Shown here one piece after another: positions 51,180 through 60,409 of a DNA stretch of 64,000 nt. Every line of letters starts with the position of its first letter. The first letter of the stretch is position 1. The DNA comes from an uncultured bacterium (GTDB taxonomy: Bacteria; Bacillota; Clostridia; Oscillospirales; Ruminococcaceae): positions 1-64,000 of the forward strand of contig CAJMSD010000006.1 in assembly GCA_905215965.1 (NCBI GenBank), read 5' to 3'. The notes under the pieces are model-generated. The model saw only the letters and a program-made list of their open reading frames with translations, was not told where the DNA came from and did no database searches. The position numbers and the translations under genes were made by a program.

Positions 51180-53807
51180 TCACTTTTTTCTGAATACAGA
51201 ACTTAAAACAGGTACTGCCGCACTCAATCCGAGCGCAATAAGCAGCTGCTCCGACGTGAGCAGAACCGTTTGGAATATAGGCTGTAACTGAGGCAAAACC
51301 ACTGTTGCCGCCAAAACCAAAAATGATATAAGCACTGCAAGTATCAATTTAACATTTGAGAATAAATCAATTCTGAATAATGATTTTGTTTCGGACTTGC
51401 ACTCAAATACATGGATAAGCTGAGACATTACAAGCGTTATCAATGCCGCTGTACGAGCAGCTTCAATGCTTCCGCCCATTCTTGTTATTATTGAAAACGA
51501 TGCAAGCGTGGAAAGTCCTATAAAAATTCCTCTGAATATTATTTTCGACATAAGACCGCCTGCAAAAAATCCGTCCGTTGATTTTCTCGGAGGACTGTTC
51601 ATTATATCAGCTTCCGGAGGTTCAAGTCCGAGAGCTATAGCAGGAAGTCCGTCGGTTACAAGATTTACAAGCAAAAGCTGTACCGGAAGCAGAATTATAG
51701 GCATTCCCATAAGTATTCCGACAAACATTGTAATTACTTCGCCAATATTGCAGGATAGCAGATACCGAACAAACTTACGTATATTTGCATAAACGCAGCG
51801 TCCTTGTTCAACAGCATTGACGAGAGTTGCAAGATTATCGTCAAGCAATATGACATCTGCTGCCTGCTTAGTTACGTCGGTTCCTGTTACTCCCATTGCT
51901 ACGCCGACATCTGCTTCTTTTATTGCAGGAGCATCGTTTACTCCGTCGCCTGTCATTGTAACTATTTCTCCGCGGCGTTTTAAGCTTCTGACGATCCTGA
52001 GCTTGTGGATTGGTTCAACTCTTGCAAAAACCGTATACTTCCCTATTTCACGGTCAAGCTCTTCATCGCTCATCTTTTCAAGCTCTGCGCCCGTTATTGC
52101 CTTGCCGCCTTTCATAAGACCCGCTTTTTTCGCCACAGCGATCGCAGTGTTTTTGTGATCTCCCGTTATCATTACGGTTTTTACCGACGCGGAAGCACAC
52201 TTTCTTATTGCTGCTTTTGCTTCCTCACGAGGAGGATCTATCATGCCGGTAAGCCCCAAAAATATAAGATTATTTTTTTCAGGATCAAGAGTATCCGTAT
52301 CGCAGTATGCCATTGCAAGCACTCGCAGAGCTTTATCCGACATTTCTATTACTTTATCGGAAATTTTCCGCTTCTCTGCCGCGGTCATCGGAATTATGCT
52401 TCCGTCCTGATCCATGATCTGAGAGCAGCGGCTTAGTATTACTTCTTCCGCTCCTTTGAAATAAAGACGTTTTCCGCTCTTTGTATCTGCAAGAACTGCC
52501 ATGAAACGAGTTTCACTGTCAAAGGGATATTCTTCCTTTCTGCGGAATCCCGACGCAAGAGATTCATTGGTTATTCCTGCCTTTGCCGCTGCAACAAGAA
52601 GCGCAATTTCAGTAGGATCTCCCATTACATTCCATTCTCCGTTAGCTTTAAGCGAACCTCTGTTGCGTGATTTCTGAGCTGCGTCACTGTGAATTGCCGC
52701 CGTTGAGCATAAAACCGCACATCTGAAAAGCTCGCTCATTGACTTTTCATTTACGGGATTTATTGACGCGTTTTCTGCTCCGCGGGTTATATCTCCGCTT
52801 ATTCTGTAACCCATACCGCTTAGATAATAACTTTCACCTCCGCTGTAAAGCTCGGTTACAGTCATTTTATTTTCGGTGATAGTTCCCGTTTTATCGGAAC
52901 ATATAACCGACGCACATCCGAGAGTTTCTACGCTGTGAAGCTTATTTACAAGAGCTTTCTGCTTTAACATTCTGCTTACCGCAAGCGCAAGAGCAATTGT
53001 TACCGTCGCAGGAAGTCCCTCCGGAATTGCGGCAATGGCAATCGTGATTCCGGTCATAAGCATGGTAAATGTATCTTCGCCCCTTATGATTCCTGCAAGA
53101 AAAACGGCTATGCATACTATTATACATATTATAGCTATTATCTTTCCCAGCTCCGCAAGTCTTTTTTGCAGCGGAGTCATTTCCTTTTCTATATCGGTAA
53201 GCATCTCGGAAATTTTACCCATTTGAGTTTTTTTGCCTGTTGCTATTACCCTGCATCTTCCGCTGCCCTTTACCGCGGAAGTGCCGCAGTAAACTATATT
53301 TTGCTTATTAAGCGAATTATCTATGTCGCTTGTGTTTCCAACTCTTTTTTCAACTGCCTGAGATTCTCCTGTCAATATTGATTCATCTGTAAAAAGTCCT
53401 GATGATTTTATTATAACGCAGTCGGCAGGCACGCGATCTCCTGCTTCAAGCTCTATTATATCGTCTGTGACAAGCTTTGACGCTTCAATTTCACTTAGCT
53501 TTCCGTTACGATAGCATTTTGCTGTTGGCGCTGTCATCGAACGCAGAGCTTCAAGGGTATGTTCCGTCTTGTATTCCTGTATAAATCCAAGAATTGCATT
53601 AAGAAGAACTATAAGAATTATTGTTACAGCGTCGGTTATTTCACCAAGCAGCACAGAAATTACTGTCGCCGCAAGAAGTATCATTACCATTACATCTTTG
53701 AATTGTCCGAAAAAGATAAAAACAGCGCTTGGTCTTTTGCCTTCACTGAGGATATTTTCCCCTTCCGTTTTCAGCCGCTGAGCTGCTTCCTTGTCAGTAA
53801 GTCCCAT
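51180..53807 (-). CDS. P-type cation-transporting ATPase (Ca2+/PII type)
   Basis: 875 residues from the ATG at 53807 (AAAGGGTGA upstream). Cation-ATPase N-domain at 1-70. TGES actuator motif; PEGLPATVTIAL in TM4 (Ca-binding region); phosphorylation site ICSDKTGT; KGAEE nucleotide-binding; and TGDGVNDAPA. The C-terminal cation-ATPase domain has six TM helices (about 655-870). The PEGLP motif and length fit SERCA/PMR1-like Ca2+ pumps. Single gene. Confidence 0.93.
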   Translation of the reverse strand: MGLTDKEAAQRLKTEGENILSEGKRPSAVFIFFGQFKDVMVMILLAATVISVLLGEITDAVTIILIVLLNAILGFIQEYKTEHTLEALRSMTAPTAKCYRNGKLSEIEASKLVTDDIIELEAGDRVPADCVIIKSSGLFTDESILTGESQAVEKRVGNTSDIDNSLNKQNIVYCGTSAVKGSGRCRVIATGKKTQMGKISEMLTDIEKEMTPLQKRLAELGKIIAIICIIVCIAVFLAGIIRGEDTFTMLMTGITIAIAAIPEGLPATVTIALALAVSRMLKQKALVNKLHSVETLGCASVICSDKTGTITENKMTVTELYSGGESYYLSGMGYRISGDITRGAENASINPVNEKSMSELFRCAVLCSTAAIHSDAAQKSRNRGSLKANGEWNVMGDPTEIALLVAAAKAGITNESLASGFRRKEEYPFDSETRFMAVLADTKSGKRLYFKGAEEVILSRCSQIMDQDGSIIPMTAAEKRKISDKVIEMSDKALRVLAMAYCDTDTLDPEKNNLIFLGLTGMIDPPREEAKAAIRKCASASVKTVMITGDHKNTAIAVAKKAGLMKGGKAITGAELEKMSDEELDREIGKYTVFARVEPIHKLRIVRSLKRRGEIVTMTGDGVNDAPAIKEADVGVAMGVTGTDVTKQAADVILLDDNLATLVNAVEQGRCVYANIRKFVRYLLSCNIGEVITMFVGILMGMPIILLPVQLLLVNLVTDGLPAIALGLEPPEADIMNSPPRKSTDGFFAGGLMSKIIFRGIFIGLSTLASFSIITRMGGSIEAARTAALITLVMSQLIHVFECKSETKSLFRIDLFSNVKLILAVLISFLVLAATVVLPQLQPIFQTVLLTSEQLLIALGLSAAVPVLSSVFRKK

Positions 53808-53916
53808 TTGTATCACCCTTTCTTTTCAACACTGTATATAATTATGTTGAAAACTCTCTTTCAATATTATGTCGCTTTCGGGACAATTATGACAAGACTC
53901 GGCAAGGGTGATTTAT

Positions 53917-53949
53917 AAAAAAAAAGACGGCATAAAGCCGTCTTTTTTG
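53917..53949. terminator. Terminator after proS
   Basis: AAAAAGACGGC … GCCGTCTTTTTT perfect stem, T-run on both strands. It ends the minus-strand proS transcript. Confidence 0.85.
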
Positions 53950-53955
53950 CAACTG

Positions 53956-55398
53956 TTAATATGCTTTTCCCCAATACACCATGTGCTTTGCAGGCTTTCC
54001 GCAGCAAACACAAACATCTGAAAGCTGCTCTTGCTCAAACGGGATACATCTTGAACCAACTCCGGTTTTTTCCTTTACCTCATCTTCGCAAGCTTCATCT
54101 CCGCACCACATTGCCTTGACAAATCCGTCGCCGTTTTCTTCAAGCGACTTTATTATTTCATCAATGCTGCGGCAGGCATAAGTTCTCTTCTGCTGGTTTG
54201 CAAGAGCCTTTGCAAACATTCCGTCGCGGGCTTCAACAAGCTTTGCGGCAACTGTATCCTCAAGCTTATCAAGCGGAACGGTAACCTTTTCGCCGTTCCA
54301 GCGTGAAGCAATAACGCACTGACCTGCTTCAATATCCTTAGGACCGATCTCCACACGAACCGGAACGCCCTTCATCTCGTATTCTGAGAACTTCCAGCCC
54401 GGAGAATTTTCACTGTCGTCCAGCTTAACGCGGCATCCAGCTTTTACGAGACGCTCTTTCAGCTCGTTAGCCTTGTCGAGAACGCCTTCTTTGTGCTGTG
54501 CAATAGGAATTATAACCGCTTGAATCGGAGCAACGGCAGGCGGAAGAACAAGTCCCTCATTGTCGCCGTGAGTCATGATAACTGCGCCGATAAGACGTGT
54601 GGTAACTCCCCAGCTTGTCTGATGAGGATTAACTCGCTTGTTTTCCTTGTCCGTATATTCGATTCCGAAAGCCTTTGCAAAACCGTCTCCGAAATAATGA
54701 GAAGTACCTGCCTGAAGAGCCTTGCCGTCGTGCATGAGAGCTTCAATAGCGTATGTTGAAACTGCTCCGGCAAACTTATCGCTCTCGGTCTTTTTACCCT
54801 TTACAACAGGCATTGCAAGGGCATTTTCGCAGAACTCGGCATAAACGTTGAGCATACGCTCTGTTTCTTCGATTGCCTCCTCAGCGGTTGCGTGAATAGT
54901 GTGACCTTCCTGCCAGAGAAATTCTCTTGAACGGAGGAAAGGACGCGTAGTTTTCTCCCAGCGGACAACACTCACCCACTGATTGTAAAGCTTCGGGAGA
55001 TCTCTGTATGAGTGAACAATATTTGCATAGTGCTCGCAGAACAAAGTTTCTGACGTTGGACGAACACATAATCTGTCCTCAAGCTTTTCGTTTCCGCCGT
55101 GAGTTACCCATGCAACCTCGGGAGCAAATCCTTCAACGTGATCTTTTTCTTTCTGGAGCAGACTCTCGGGAATAAACATTGGCATACACACATTTTCGTG
55201 ACCTGTCGCCTTAAACATTCCGTCAAGGATACGCTGAATGTTTTCCCATATAGCGTAACCGTAAGGTCTTATTACCATGCAGCCTTTAACGCTTGTATAT
55301 TCAACAAGCTCTGCCTTTTTACATATATCGGTATACCACTGAGCGAAATCTTCGTCCATAGCGGTAATTTCAGTGACCATTTTTTTATCCTTAGCCAT
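53956..55398 (-). CDS. proS: Prolyl-tRNA synthetase (type 3, archaeal/eukaryotic-like)
   Basis: 480 residues, class II. Motif 2-like RPTSETLFCEHYANIVHSYRD and KTTRPFLRSREFLWQEGHT; motif 3 region with the anticodon-binding domain PIQAVIIPIAQHKEG. The C-terminal zinc-binding domain has CGDEAC … CVCCGKPAKHMVYWGKAY, ending in the typical Tyr. The short form without an editing insertion. A parS site lies upstream. Confidence 0.96.
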   Translation of the reverse strand: MAKDKKMVTEITAMDEDFAQWYTDICKKAELVEYTSVKGCMVIRPYGYAIWENIQRILDGMFKATGHENVCMPMFIPESLLQKEKDHVEGFAPEVAWVTHGGNEKLEDRLCVRPTSETLFCEHYANIVHSYRDLPKLYNQWVSVVRWEKTTRPFLRSREFLWQEGHTIHATAEEAIEETERMLNVYAEFCENALAMPVVKGKKTESDKFAGAVSTYAIEALMHDGKALQAGTSHYFGDGFAKAFGIEYTDKENKRVNPHQTSWGVTTRLIGAVIMTHGDNEGLVLPPAVAPIQAVIIPIAQHKEGVLDKANELKERLVKAGCRVKLDDSENSPGWKFSEYEMKGVPVRVEIGPKDIEAGQCVIASRWNGEKVTVPLDKLEDTVAAKLVEARDGMFAKALANQQKRTYACRSIDEIIKSLEENGDGFVKAMWCGDEACEDEVKEKTGVGSRCIPFEQEQLSDVCVCCGKPAKHMVYWGKAY

Positions 55399-55511
55399 TT
55401 AATGAAAACCTCTTTCTTAGATAGTCATAACATATATTTCTATTTTATCATATTATAGAAAAATGTCAAGACCAATAATTACATTTAATAAATTTCTGAT
55501 ATTATTTTGAT

Positions 55512-55527
55512 TGTTTCACGTGGAACA
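55512..55527. promoter_or_regulatory. parS site 1
   Basis: TGTTTCACGTGGAACA: the complement reads TGTTCCACGTGAAACA, an exact Firmicutes parS sequence. Between serS and proS. Confidence 0.9.
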
Positions 55528-55572
55528 AATAAGACCTGTCCGCTTTTTGTTGCTGACAGATCTTATAATTAA
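55528..55572 (-). terminator. Possible terminator of serS
   Basis: TAAGA-C-CTGTC … GACAG-A-TCTTA imperfect stem in the serS-proS gap; moderate T-tract on the minus strand. Confidence 0.45.
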
Positions 55573-55607
55573 ACTTGTTTTGCAAACAAATATTGCTACA
55601 GCAAAAT

Positions 55608-56897
55608 TCACTTTTCCGGAACGGCAATAATATCTTTTCTCATATAATGCTGGAGAACTTCGGGGATCCTTATACTGCCGTCCTCGTTAAGGTTGTTTTC
55701 AAGAAATGCGATCAGCATTCTCGGAGGTGCAACAACTGTATTGTTAAGAGTATGTGCAAAATACTTGCTGCCGTCGGCTGTTTTTACTCTAATTCCCAGA
55801 CGGCGAGCCTGTGCGTCTCCAAGATTAGAACAGCTTCCAACCTCAAAATACTTCTTCTGTCTCGGTGACCATGCCTCAACATCAATGCTCTTTACCTTTA
55901 AATCAGCCAGATCTCCCGAACAGCATTCAAGAGTTCTTACAGGAATATCAAGAGTGCGGAAAAATTCAACAGTATAGCTGTAAAGCTTATGGAACCAATC
56001 CATGCTTTCTTCTGGTTTACATACAACGACCATTTCCTGCTTTTCAAACTGGTGGATCCTGTAAACTCCTCTTTCTTCAATTCCGTGAGCGCCAACTTCC
56101 TTACGGAAGCATGGTGAATAGCTTGTAAGAGTCTTAGGAAGCTGATTTTCAGGAATGATCGTATCTATAAACTTACCGATCATAGAATGCTCGCTTGTAC
56201 CGATAAGATAAAGATCTTCACCCTCAATTTTATACATCATGCCTTCCATTTCGGCAAAGCTCATAACGCCTGTTACAACGTCGCTGCGGATCATAAACGG
56301 AGGAATATAGTAAGTAAAGCCCTTATCGATCATGAAATCTCTCGCATAAGAAAGTATGCACGACTGAAGCTGCGCTATATCTCCGCATAGATAATAGAAG
56401 CCGTTGCCGCTTGTTTTTCTTGCACTGTCGAGGTCTATTCCGTTTACTTTTTCCATTATATCAACATGATGCGGAATTTCAAAATCAGGAACGAACGGAT
56501 CGCCGAATCTCTCAACCTCAACGTTTTCGCTGTCGTCCTTTCCAATCGGAACACTTTCGTCAATGATGTTTGGAATAACAAGCATGATTTCACGGATATC
56601 AGATTCAAGCTTCACTTCAAGCTGTTCAAGCTCGGCAAGCTTTTTACCGATCTCGGTAACGTCTGCCTTTACCCTTTCGGCTTCTTCTTTCTGACCCTTA
56701 GCCATTAATCCGCCGATCTCTTTACTTTTTACTTTTCGCTGATTTCTAAGGCTGTCGCACTCTACCTTTGTTGCTCTGTACTGCTTATCAAATTCAACGA
56801 CCTTGTCCACAAGCTCAAGCTTATCGTCCTGAAATTTCTTTTTGATATTTTCCTTTACAAGCTCAGGATTATCTCTTATCAACTTCATGTCTATCAT
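55608..56897 (-). CDS. serS: Seryl-tRNA synthetase
   Basis: 429 residues. N-terminal coiled-coil tRNA-binding arm (about 30-100, KVECDSLRNQRKVKSKEIGG). Class II core with TSEHSMIGKFIDT, FRKEVGAHGIEERGVYRIHQ (motif 2) and NNTVVAPPRMLIAFLENN (motif 3). RBS GGAG. Follows parB by 15 bp on the minus strand, so it may be co-transcribed with the par genes. Confidence 0.97.
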   Translation of the reverse strand: MIDMKLIRDNPELVKENIKKKFQDDKLELVDKVVEFDKQYRATKVECDSLRNQRKVKSKEIGGLMAKGQKEEAERVKADVTEIGKKLAELEQLEVKLESDIREIMLVIPNIIDESVPIGKDDSENVEVERFGDPFVPDFEIPHHVDIMEKVNGIDLDSARKTSGNGFYYLCGDIAQLQSCILSYARDFMIDKGFTYYIPPFMIRSDVVTGVMSFAEMEGMMYKIEGEDLYLIGTSEHSMIGKFIDTIIPENQLPKTLTSYSPCFRKEVGAHGIEERGVYRIHQFEKQEMVVVCKPEESMDWFHKLYSYTVEFFRTLDIPVRTLECCSGDLADLKVKSIDVEAWSPRQKKYFEVGSCSNLGDAQARRLGIRVKTADGSKYFAHTLNNTVVAPPRMLIAFLENNLNEDGSIRIPEVLQHYMRKDIIAVPEK

Positions 56898-56912
56898 GAC
56901 TAAAATTCTCCT

Positions 56913-57764
56913 TTATTCATCTCCGGCAAGCTTATCTGCAAGCGAAGCCAGATCATCTTTATCATAAAATTCAAGAACAAGAACTCCCTTATTCTTGCCG
57001 TAATCGACCTTTACCTTACGTCCGAGTTTTTCTTTCAGAGACAGCTCCATTTCAACGAAATAATTATCTATACGCCGATTTGACGAACTGTCGGCATTAT
57101 TCTCGGATTCAAGCGACTTTTGAGCTGCACGCTCGACCTGACGAACGGTAAGTCCGCCTTTTGAAGCATTCATAGCCGTTGCAATAAGAAGCTCCTCATT
57201 TTCAAATCCAAGCAGCGCCTTAGCGTGTCCGACGGACAGATCTCCGTTTTCAAGAAGCTTGAGAACTCTCTCGGGAAGAGAAAGAAGTCTCACGGAATTT
57301 GCTATTGCCGAACGTGATCGTCCGACCGTTTTAGCGACCTTTTCCTGTGTCATTCCGTAATTTTCAATAAGCTCCTTGTATCCCAGCGCTTCTTCGACAG
57401 GATTAAGATTTTCACGCTGCAAATTCTCAATAAGAGCTATCTGCATTGCTTCAAAATCGGTAAGCTCGCGTATATTAACGGGAACTTCGTCCATACCAAG
57501 CATTCTCGCGGCGCGCCATCTGCGCTCACCGGCAACTATCTGATAACCGCCGGACGCTATCGGTCGCACAAGGATAGGTTGAAGCATACCGTGTTCACGA
57601 ATAGAATCCGCGAGAGCAGTTATTGCTTCATCGCTGAAATTCTTACGCGGCTGGTCGCGGTTAGGCTCTATTTCAGATGTCCGAAGGGTCTTTTTTATTT
57701 GCACCTCGGTCGTGTTGTCACTGAAAAGAGAGTCAAGACCTGCGCCTAAACTGCCTTTTGCCAT
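56913..57764 (-). CDS. parB: Chromosome-partitioning protein ParB (Spo0J)
   Basis: 283 residues. CTPase/ParB N-terminal domain with the motif GERRWRAARML and IEPNRDQPRKNF; HTH around YGMTQEKVAKTVGRSRSAIA; C-terminal dimerisation domain ending LVLEFYDKDDLASLADKL. Loads at parS and spreads by sliding on CTP. Immediately downstream of parA, next to two parS sites. Confidence 0.95.
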   Translation of the reverse strand: MAKGSLGAGLDSLFSDNTTEVQIKKTLRTSEIEPNRDQPRKNFSDEAITALADSIREHGMLQPILVRPIASGGYQIVAGERRWRAARMLGMDEVPVNIRELTDFEAMQIALIENLQRENLNPVEEALGYKELIENYGMTQEKVAKTVGRSRSAIANSVRLLSLPERVLKLLENGDLSVGHAKALLGFENEELLIATAMNASKGGLTVRQVERAAQKSLESENNADSSSNRRIDNYFVEMELSLKEKLGRKVKVDYGKNKGVLVLEFYDKDDLASLADKLAGDE

Positions 57765-57803
57765 AATTCACACAATTCGGTTATACCGAAATCTCCTTTC
57801 AAA

Positions 57804-58613
57804 CTATTTGTTGAACGAAAAAATTCCACGTCTTTTCTTTTTGGGCAATTCAAGAGCTTCACCAAGCATTTCATGTCCCAGAAGCTCGTAATATTCTGAG
57901 CCTTTAGATGATTTATCGTAATACATTACAGGCTTTCCGTGGCTTGGAGCCTCGGATATACGCACGTTTCGAGGAATTTTCGTATTAAATACCTTTCCCG
58001 GAAAATATTTCTCCACTTCCGCAACGACCTCATTAGCCACATTAAGTCTGCCGTCAAACATTGTGAATAAAATTCCCTCTATTTCAAGAGACGGATTATA
58101 ATTGCTTTTAACGATTTTTATGGAATTTACAAGCTGCGAAAGACCTTCAAGGGCATAAAATTCTGCAAGCATCGGGACTATGACCTTATCGCAGGCAACG
58201 AGACTATTGATAGTTATCGTTCCCAGCGACGGAGGGCAATCTATAAAAATATAGTCGTAATCAAGCTTGCAGGTAAGGAGCTGCATTTTCAGCCTGTTTA
58301 CCCTGTTGTCGGTATTGAACAGCTCGACCTCACAGCCTGCAAGGTCCTCCGTAGCAGGAAGTATCGACACATTTTTAAAATCAGTATGAATAATTGCGTC
58401 CTGAATACGAGCATTTCCTATCAGCACGTCATATGTTGAAACATTTATATTTCTTTTTTTCACACCGAAGCCGGTTGTGGTGTTACCCTGCGGATCTGCA
58501 TCAATGCATAAAACCTTATATTCCCTATAACCAAGATAAGCTGCGATATTTACAACGGTAGTTGACTTACCTACACCGCCTTTCTGATTAGCGACGGCAA
58601 AAATCTTGCCCAT
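57804..58613 (-). CDS. parA: Chromosome-partitioning ATPase ParA (Soj)
   Basis: 269 residues. Deviant Walker A KGGVGKSTT (11-19), switch IDADPQGNTTTG (about 38-49), Walker B YDYIFIDCPPS. It moves or regulates with ParB, and in Firmicutes also acts on DnaA. Its own promoter lies at 58644-58672. The basic tail KKKRRGIF near the C-terminus may aid DNA binding. Confidence 0.96.
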   Translation of the reverse strand: MGKIFAVANQKGGVGKSTTVVNIAAYLGYREYKVLCIDADPQGNTTTGFGVKKRNINVSTYDVLIGNARIQDAIIHTDFKNVSILPATEDLAGCEVELFNTDNRVNRLKMQLLTCKLDYDYIFIDCPPSLGTITINSLVACDKVIVPMLAEFYALEGLSQLVNSIKIVKSNYNPSLEIEGILFTMFDGRLNVANEVVAEVEKYFPGKVFNTKIPRNVRISEAPSHGKPVMYYDKSSKGSEYYELLGHEMLGEALELPKKKRRGIFSFNK

Positions 58614-58643
58614 ACAATCTTCCTTTCGTTCAGTTATGCTACT

Positions 58644-58672
58644 ATTATACCACTTTCCGTTCTTTTTGTAAA
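58644..58672 (-). promoter_or_regulatory. Promoter of parA-parB
   Basis: Minus strand TTTACA at 58672-58667, 17-bp spacer, TATAAT at 58649-58644. The parS site at 58743-58758 is upstream. Confidence 0.7.
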
Positions 58673-58742
58673 TACAGCACGAGAAATTTTTTAGAAATAT
58701 TATATTTTTTCAATATAAAACAAAAAGTTCCACGCAAAACAA

Positions 58743-58758
58743 TGTTTCACGTGGAACA
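58743..58758. promoter_or_regulatory. parS site 2
   Basis: TGTTTCACGTGGAACA, identical to site 1, between noc and parA just after the noc stop. Confidence 0.9.
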
Positions 58759-58769
58759 ATTATGCTTAT

Positions 58770-59585
58770 TCACTCCTTTACGATTGGAATTCTGACCCTG
58801 TATTCTATATAATCTTCGTTCTGAATTTTCTTAGAATCTGCAGAAATTCCAGCGGCCTGCATTGTCGCGACGGCCTTATTAATAGTATTCACAAAGATTT
58901 TTACATTTTGAAAAACCTTAGAGCGTGTCTTATAGCTTGCACGGACTCTCTCCTTTCCAATGTAATCATCGATCAAACGCTCCGTTCGCTCAACGTTTAG
59001 ATTATTTTTGACTACTTTTTCCAATACATTAAGACGATCGGTCGGATTGCCAAGTCTTAGCAGCGCTCGTGCGTGACGTTCGGTGAGATTAAATCTAACT
59101 ATAAGCTCACGTTCATCGGGAGACAATTTCAGAAGGCGCAGTTTATTTGCAATTGTACTTTGAGCTTTTCCAAGCTTTGAAGCCGCGTCCTCCTGCGTCA
59201 TTCCATAATATGTAATCAGTTTTTCTATCGCTACAGCTTCCTCAAAAAATGAAAGATCCTGCCGCTGAATATTTTCAACGAGAGCAAGAATAGCGGAATG
59301 TCGCTCGCTTACATCATGGACTATACACGGCACAACCCGCAAACCGCAAAGCTTAGCGGCTCGCAGCCTTCTTTCACCCGCGATCAGTTCGTACATATCA
59401 CCGCTTCTGCGCACCGAAAGCGGCTGCAAAATACCATTCTGAGCAATTGAATCGGCAAGGGTCGCAATATCATTATCATAGAACTCTGTTCGTGGCTGAT
59501 ACGGATTGGGTATTATCAATCCAATATCAATTTCTATAACTTTATTTATTTGTTTTTCCTTTGTAAAATTTAAAAATCCAGCCAT
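58770..59585 (-). CDS. noc: Nucleoid-occlusion-type ParB paralogue
   Basis: 271 residues. Same ParB plan as the neighbouring parB (GERRLRAAKLCGL; YGMTQEDAASKLGKAQSTIA; basic C-terminus), sitting between rsmG and parA exactly where Bacillus noc lies. Start MAGFLNFTKEKQINKV, an amphipathic N-terminal tail like the membrane-targeting helix of Noc. It would bind its own NBS sequences, not located here. Confidence 0.88.
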   Translation of the reverse strand: MAGFLNFTKEKQINKVIEIDIGLIIPNPYQPRTEFYDNDIATLADSIAQNGILQPLSVRRSGDMYELIAGERRLRAAKLCGLRVVPCIVHDVSERHSAILALVENIQRQDLSFFEEAVAIEKLITYYGMTQEDAASKLGKAQSTIANKLRLLKLSPDERELIVRFNLTERHARALLRLGNPTDRLNVLEKVVKNNLNVERTERLIDDYIGKERVRASYKTRSKVFQNVKIFVNTINKAVATMQAAGISADSKKIQNEDYIEYRVRIPIVKE

Positions 59586-59647
59586 TTGAAATTCCTCCGT
59601 TATTTGTTAATAACAGTTTAACACCTGCCGGAAATAAAATCCACACA

Positions 59648-59683
59648 AAAAAACCGTTGAAATTCGATGTTTCAACGGTTTTT
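59648..59683. terminator. Terminator between rsmG and noc
   Basis: AAAACCGTTGAAA … TTTCAACGGTTTTT perfect 13-bp stem. Confidence 0.85.
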
Positions 59684-59702
59684 CACCTGATTTATTCTAA
59701 AA

Positions 59703-60407
59703 TCAAAGTAATTTTTTCTTAATTTGACTGCTATTTCTGGGGAATTTTTGCGGAGTTTGCGATATTTTCTTTACTGTAATAATTCTTCTTTCATCATCGT
59801 CAAGCTTATATTTTATCTCATTTTCTATTTTTCCACCGAGCAGCTTTACAGCATTGAATCCGACTGAAATATCTTCACTCGGACCTTTCATTGAAATAAA
59901 AGTTCCGCCTTTCTTTACAAAAGGCAAACAAAGTTCACTCAAAAGTGACATATTTGCAACTGCACGAGCACATGAAAAATCAAATTTTTCCCTATATTCA
60001 GGCATTTTAGCAATATCCTCGGCTCTCCCGTGAATCGTATTGCACTCAAGATCAAGCCTTTCGCACAATTTATCAAGAAAAATTATCCTCTTATTTAAGC
60101 TGTCAAGGAGAGTCAAATTAATTTCTGGGCTAAATATTTTCAATGGAACAGACGGAAATCCTGCGCCGGTGCCAACATCAATAATTGTACAATTATCGCC
60201 AAAATCAATATATTTGCACAACAGAATACTATCGATAAAATGCTTTACAAGAATATCTTTCGGCTCGGTTATCGCTGTCAGATTCACATTTTTGTTATAC
60301 TCAACTAAAAATTCAGCATAAATATCAAGTTTTTCATAGACGGTTTTATCCAATGAAAGATCGTATTTTTCGAATTCCTTGCAGCATATTTTATAATTTG
60401 GAAGCAT
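59703..60407 (-). CDS. rsmG: 16S rRNA (guanine527-N7)-methyltransferase
   Basis: 234 residues from the ATG at 60407, which has AGGGGGT upstream inside the mnmG end. SAM-binding motif IIDVGTGAGFPSVPLKI and the catalytic-region FDFSCARAVANM. Methylates N7 of G527 in 16S rRNA; loss gives low-level streptomycin resistance. Translationally coupled to mnmG (2-base gap). Confidence 0.95.
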   Translation of the reverse strand: MLPNYKICCKEFEKYDLSLDKTVYEKLDIYAEFLVEYNKNVNLTAITEPKDILVKHFIDSILLCKYIDFGDNCTIIDVGTGAGFPSVPLKIFSPEINLTLLDSLNKRIIFLDKLCERLDLECNTIHGRAEDIAKMPEYREKFDFSCARAVANMSLLSELCLPFVKKGGTFISMKGPSEDISVGFNAVKLLGGKIENEIKYKLDDDERRIITVKKISQTPQKFPRNSSQIKKKLL

Positions 60408-60409
60408 GC

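Noticed and set aside
55399..55607. T-box riboswitch ahead of proS or serS
   Set aside because: No T-box sequence (TGGN'CCGCG-like) or specifier stem could be seen; the gap holds only parS and a hairpin.
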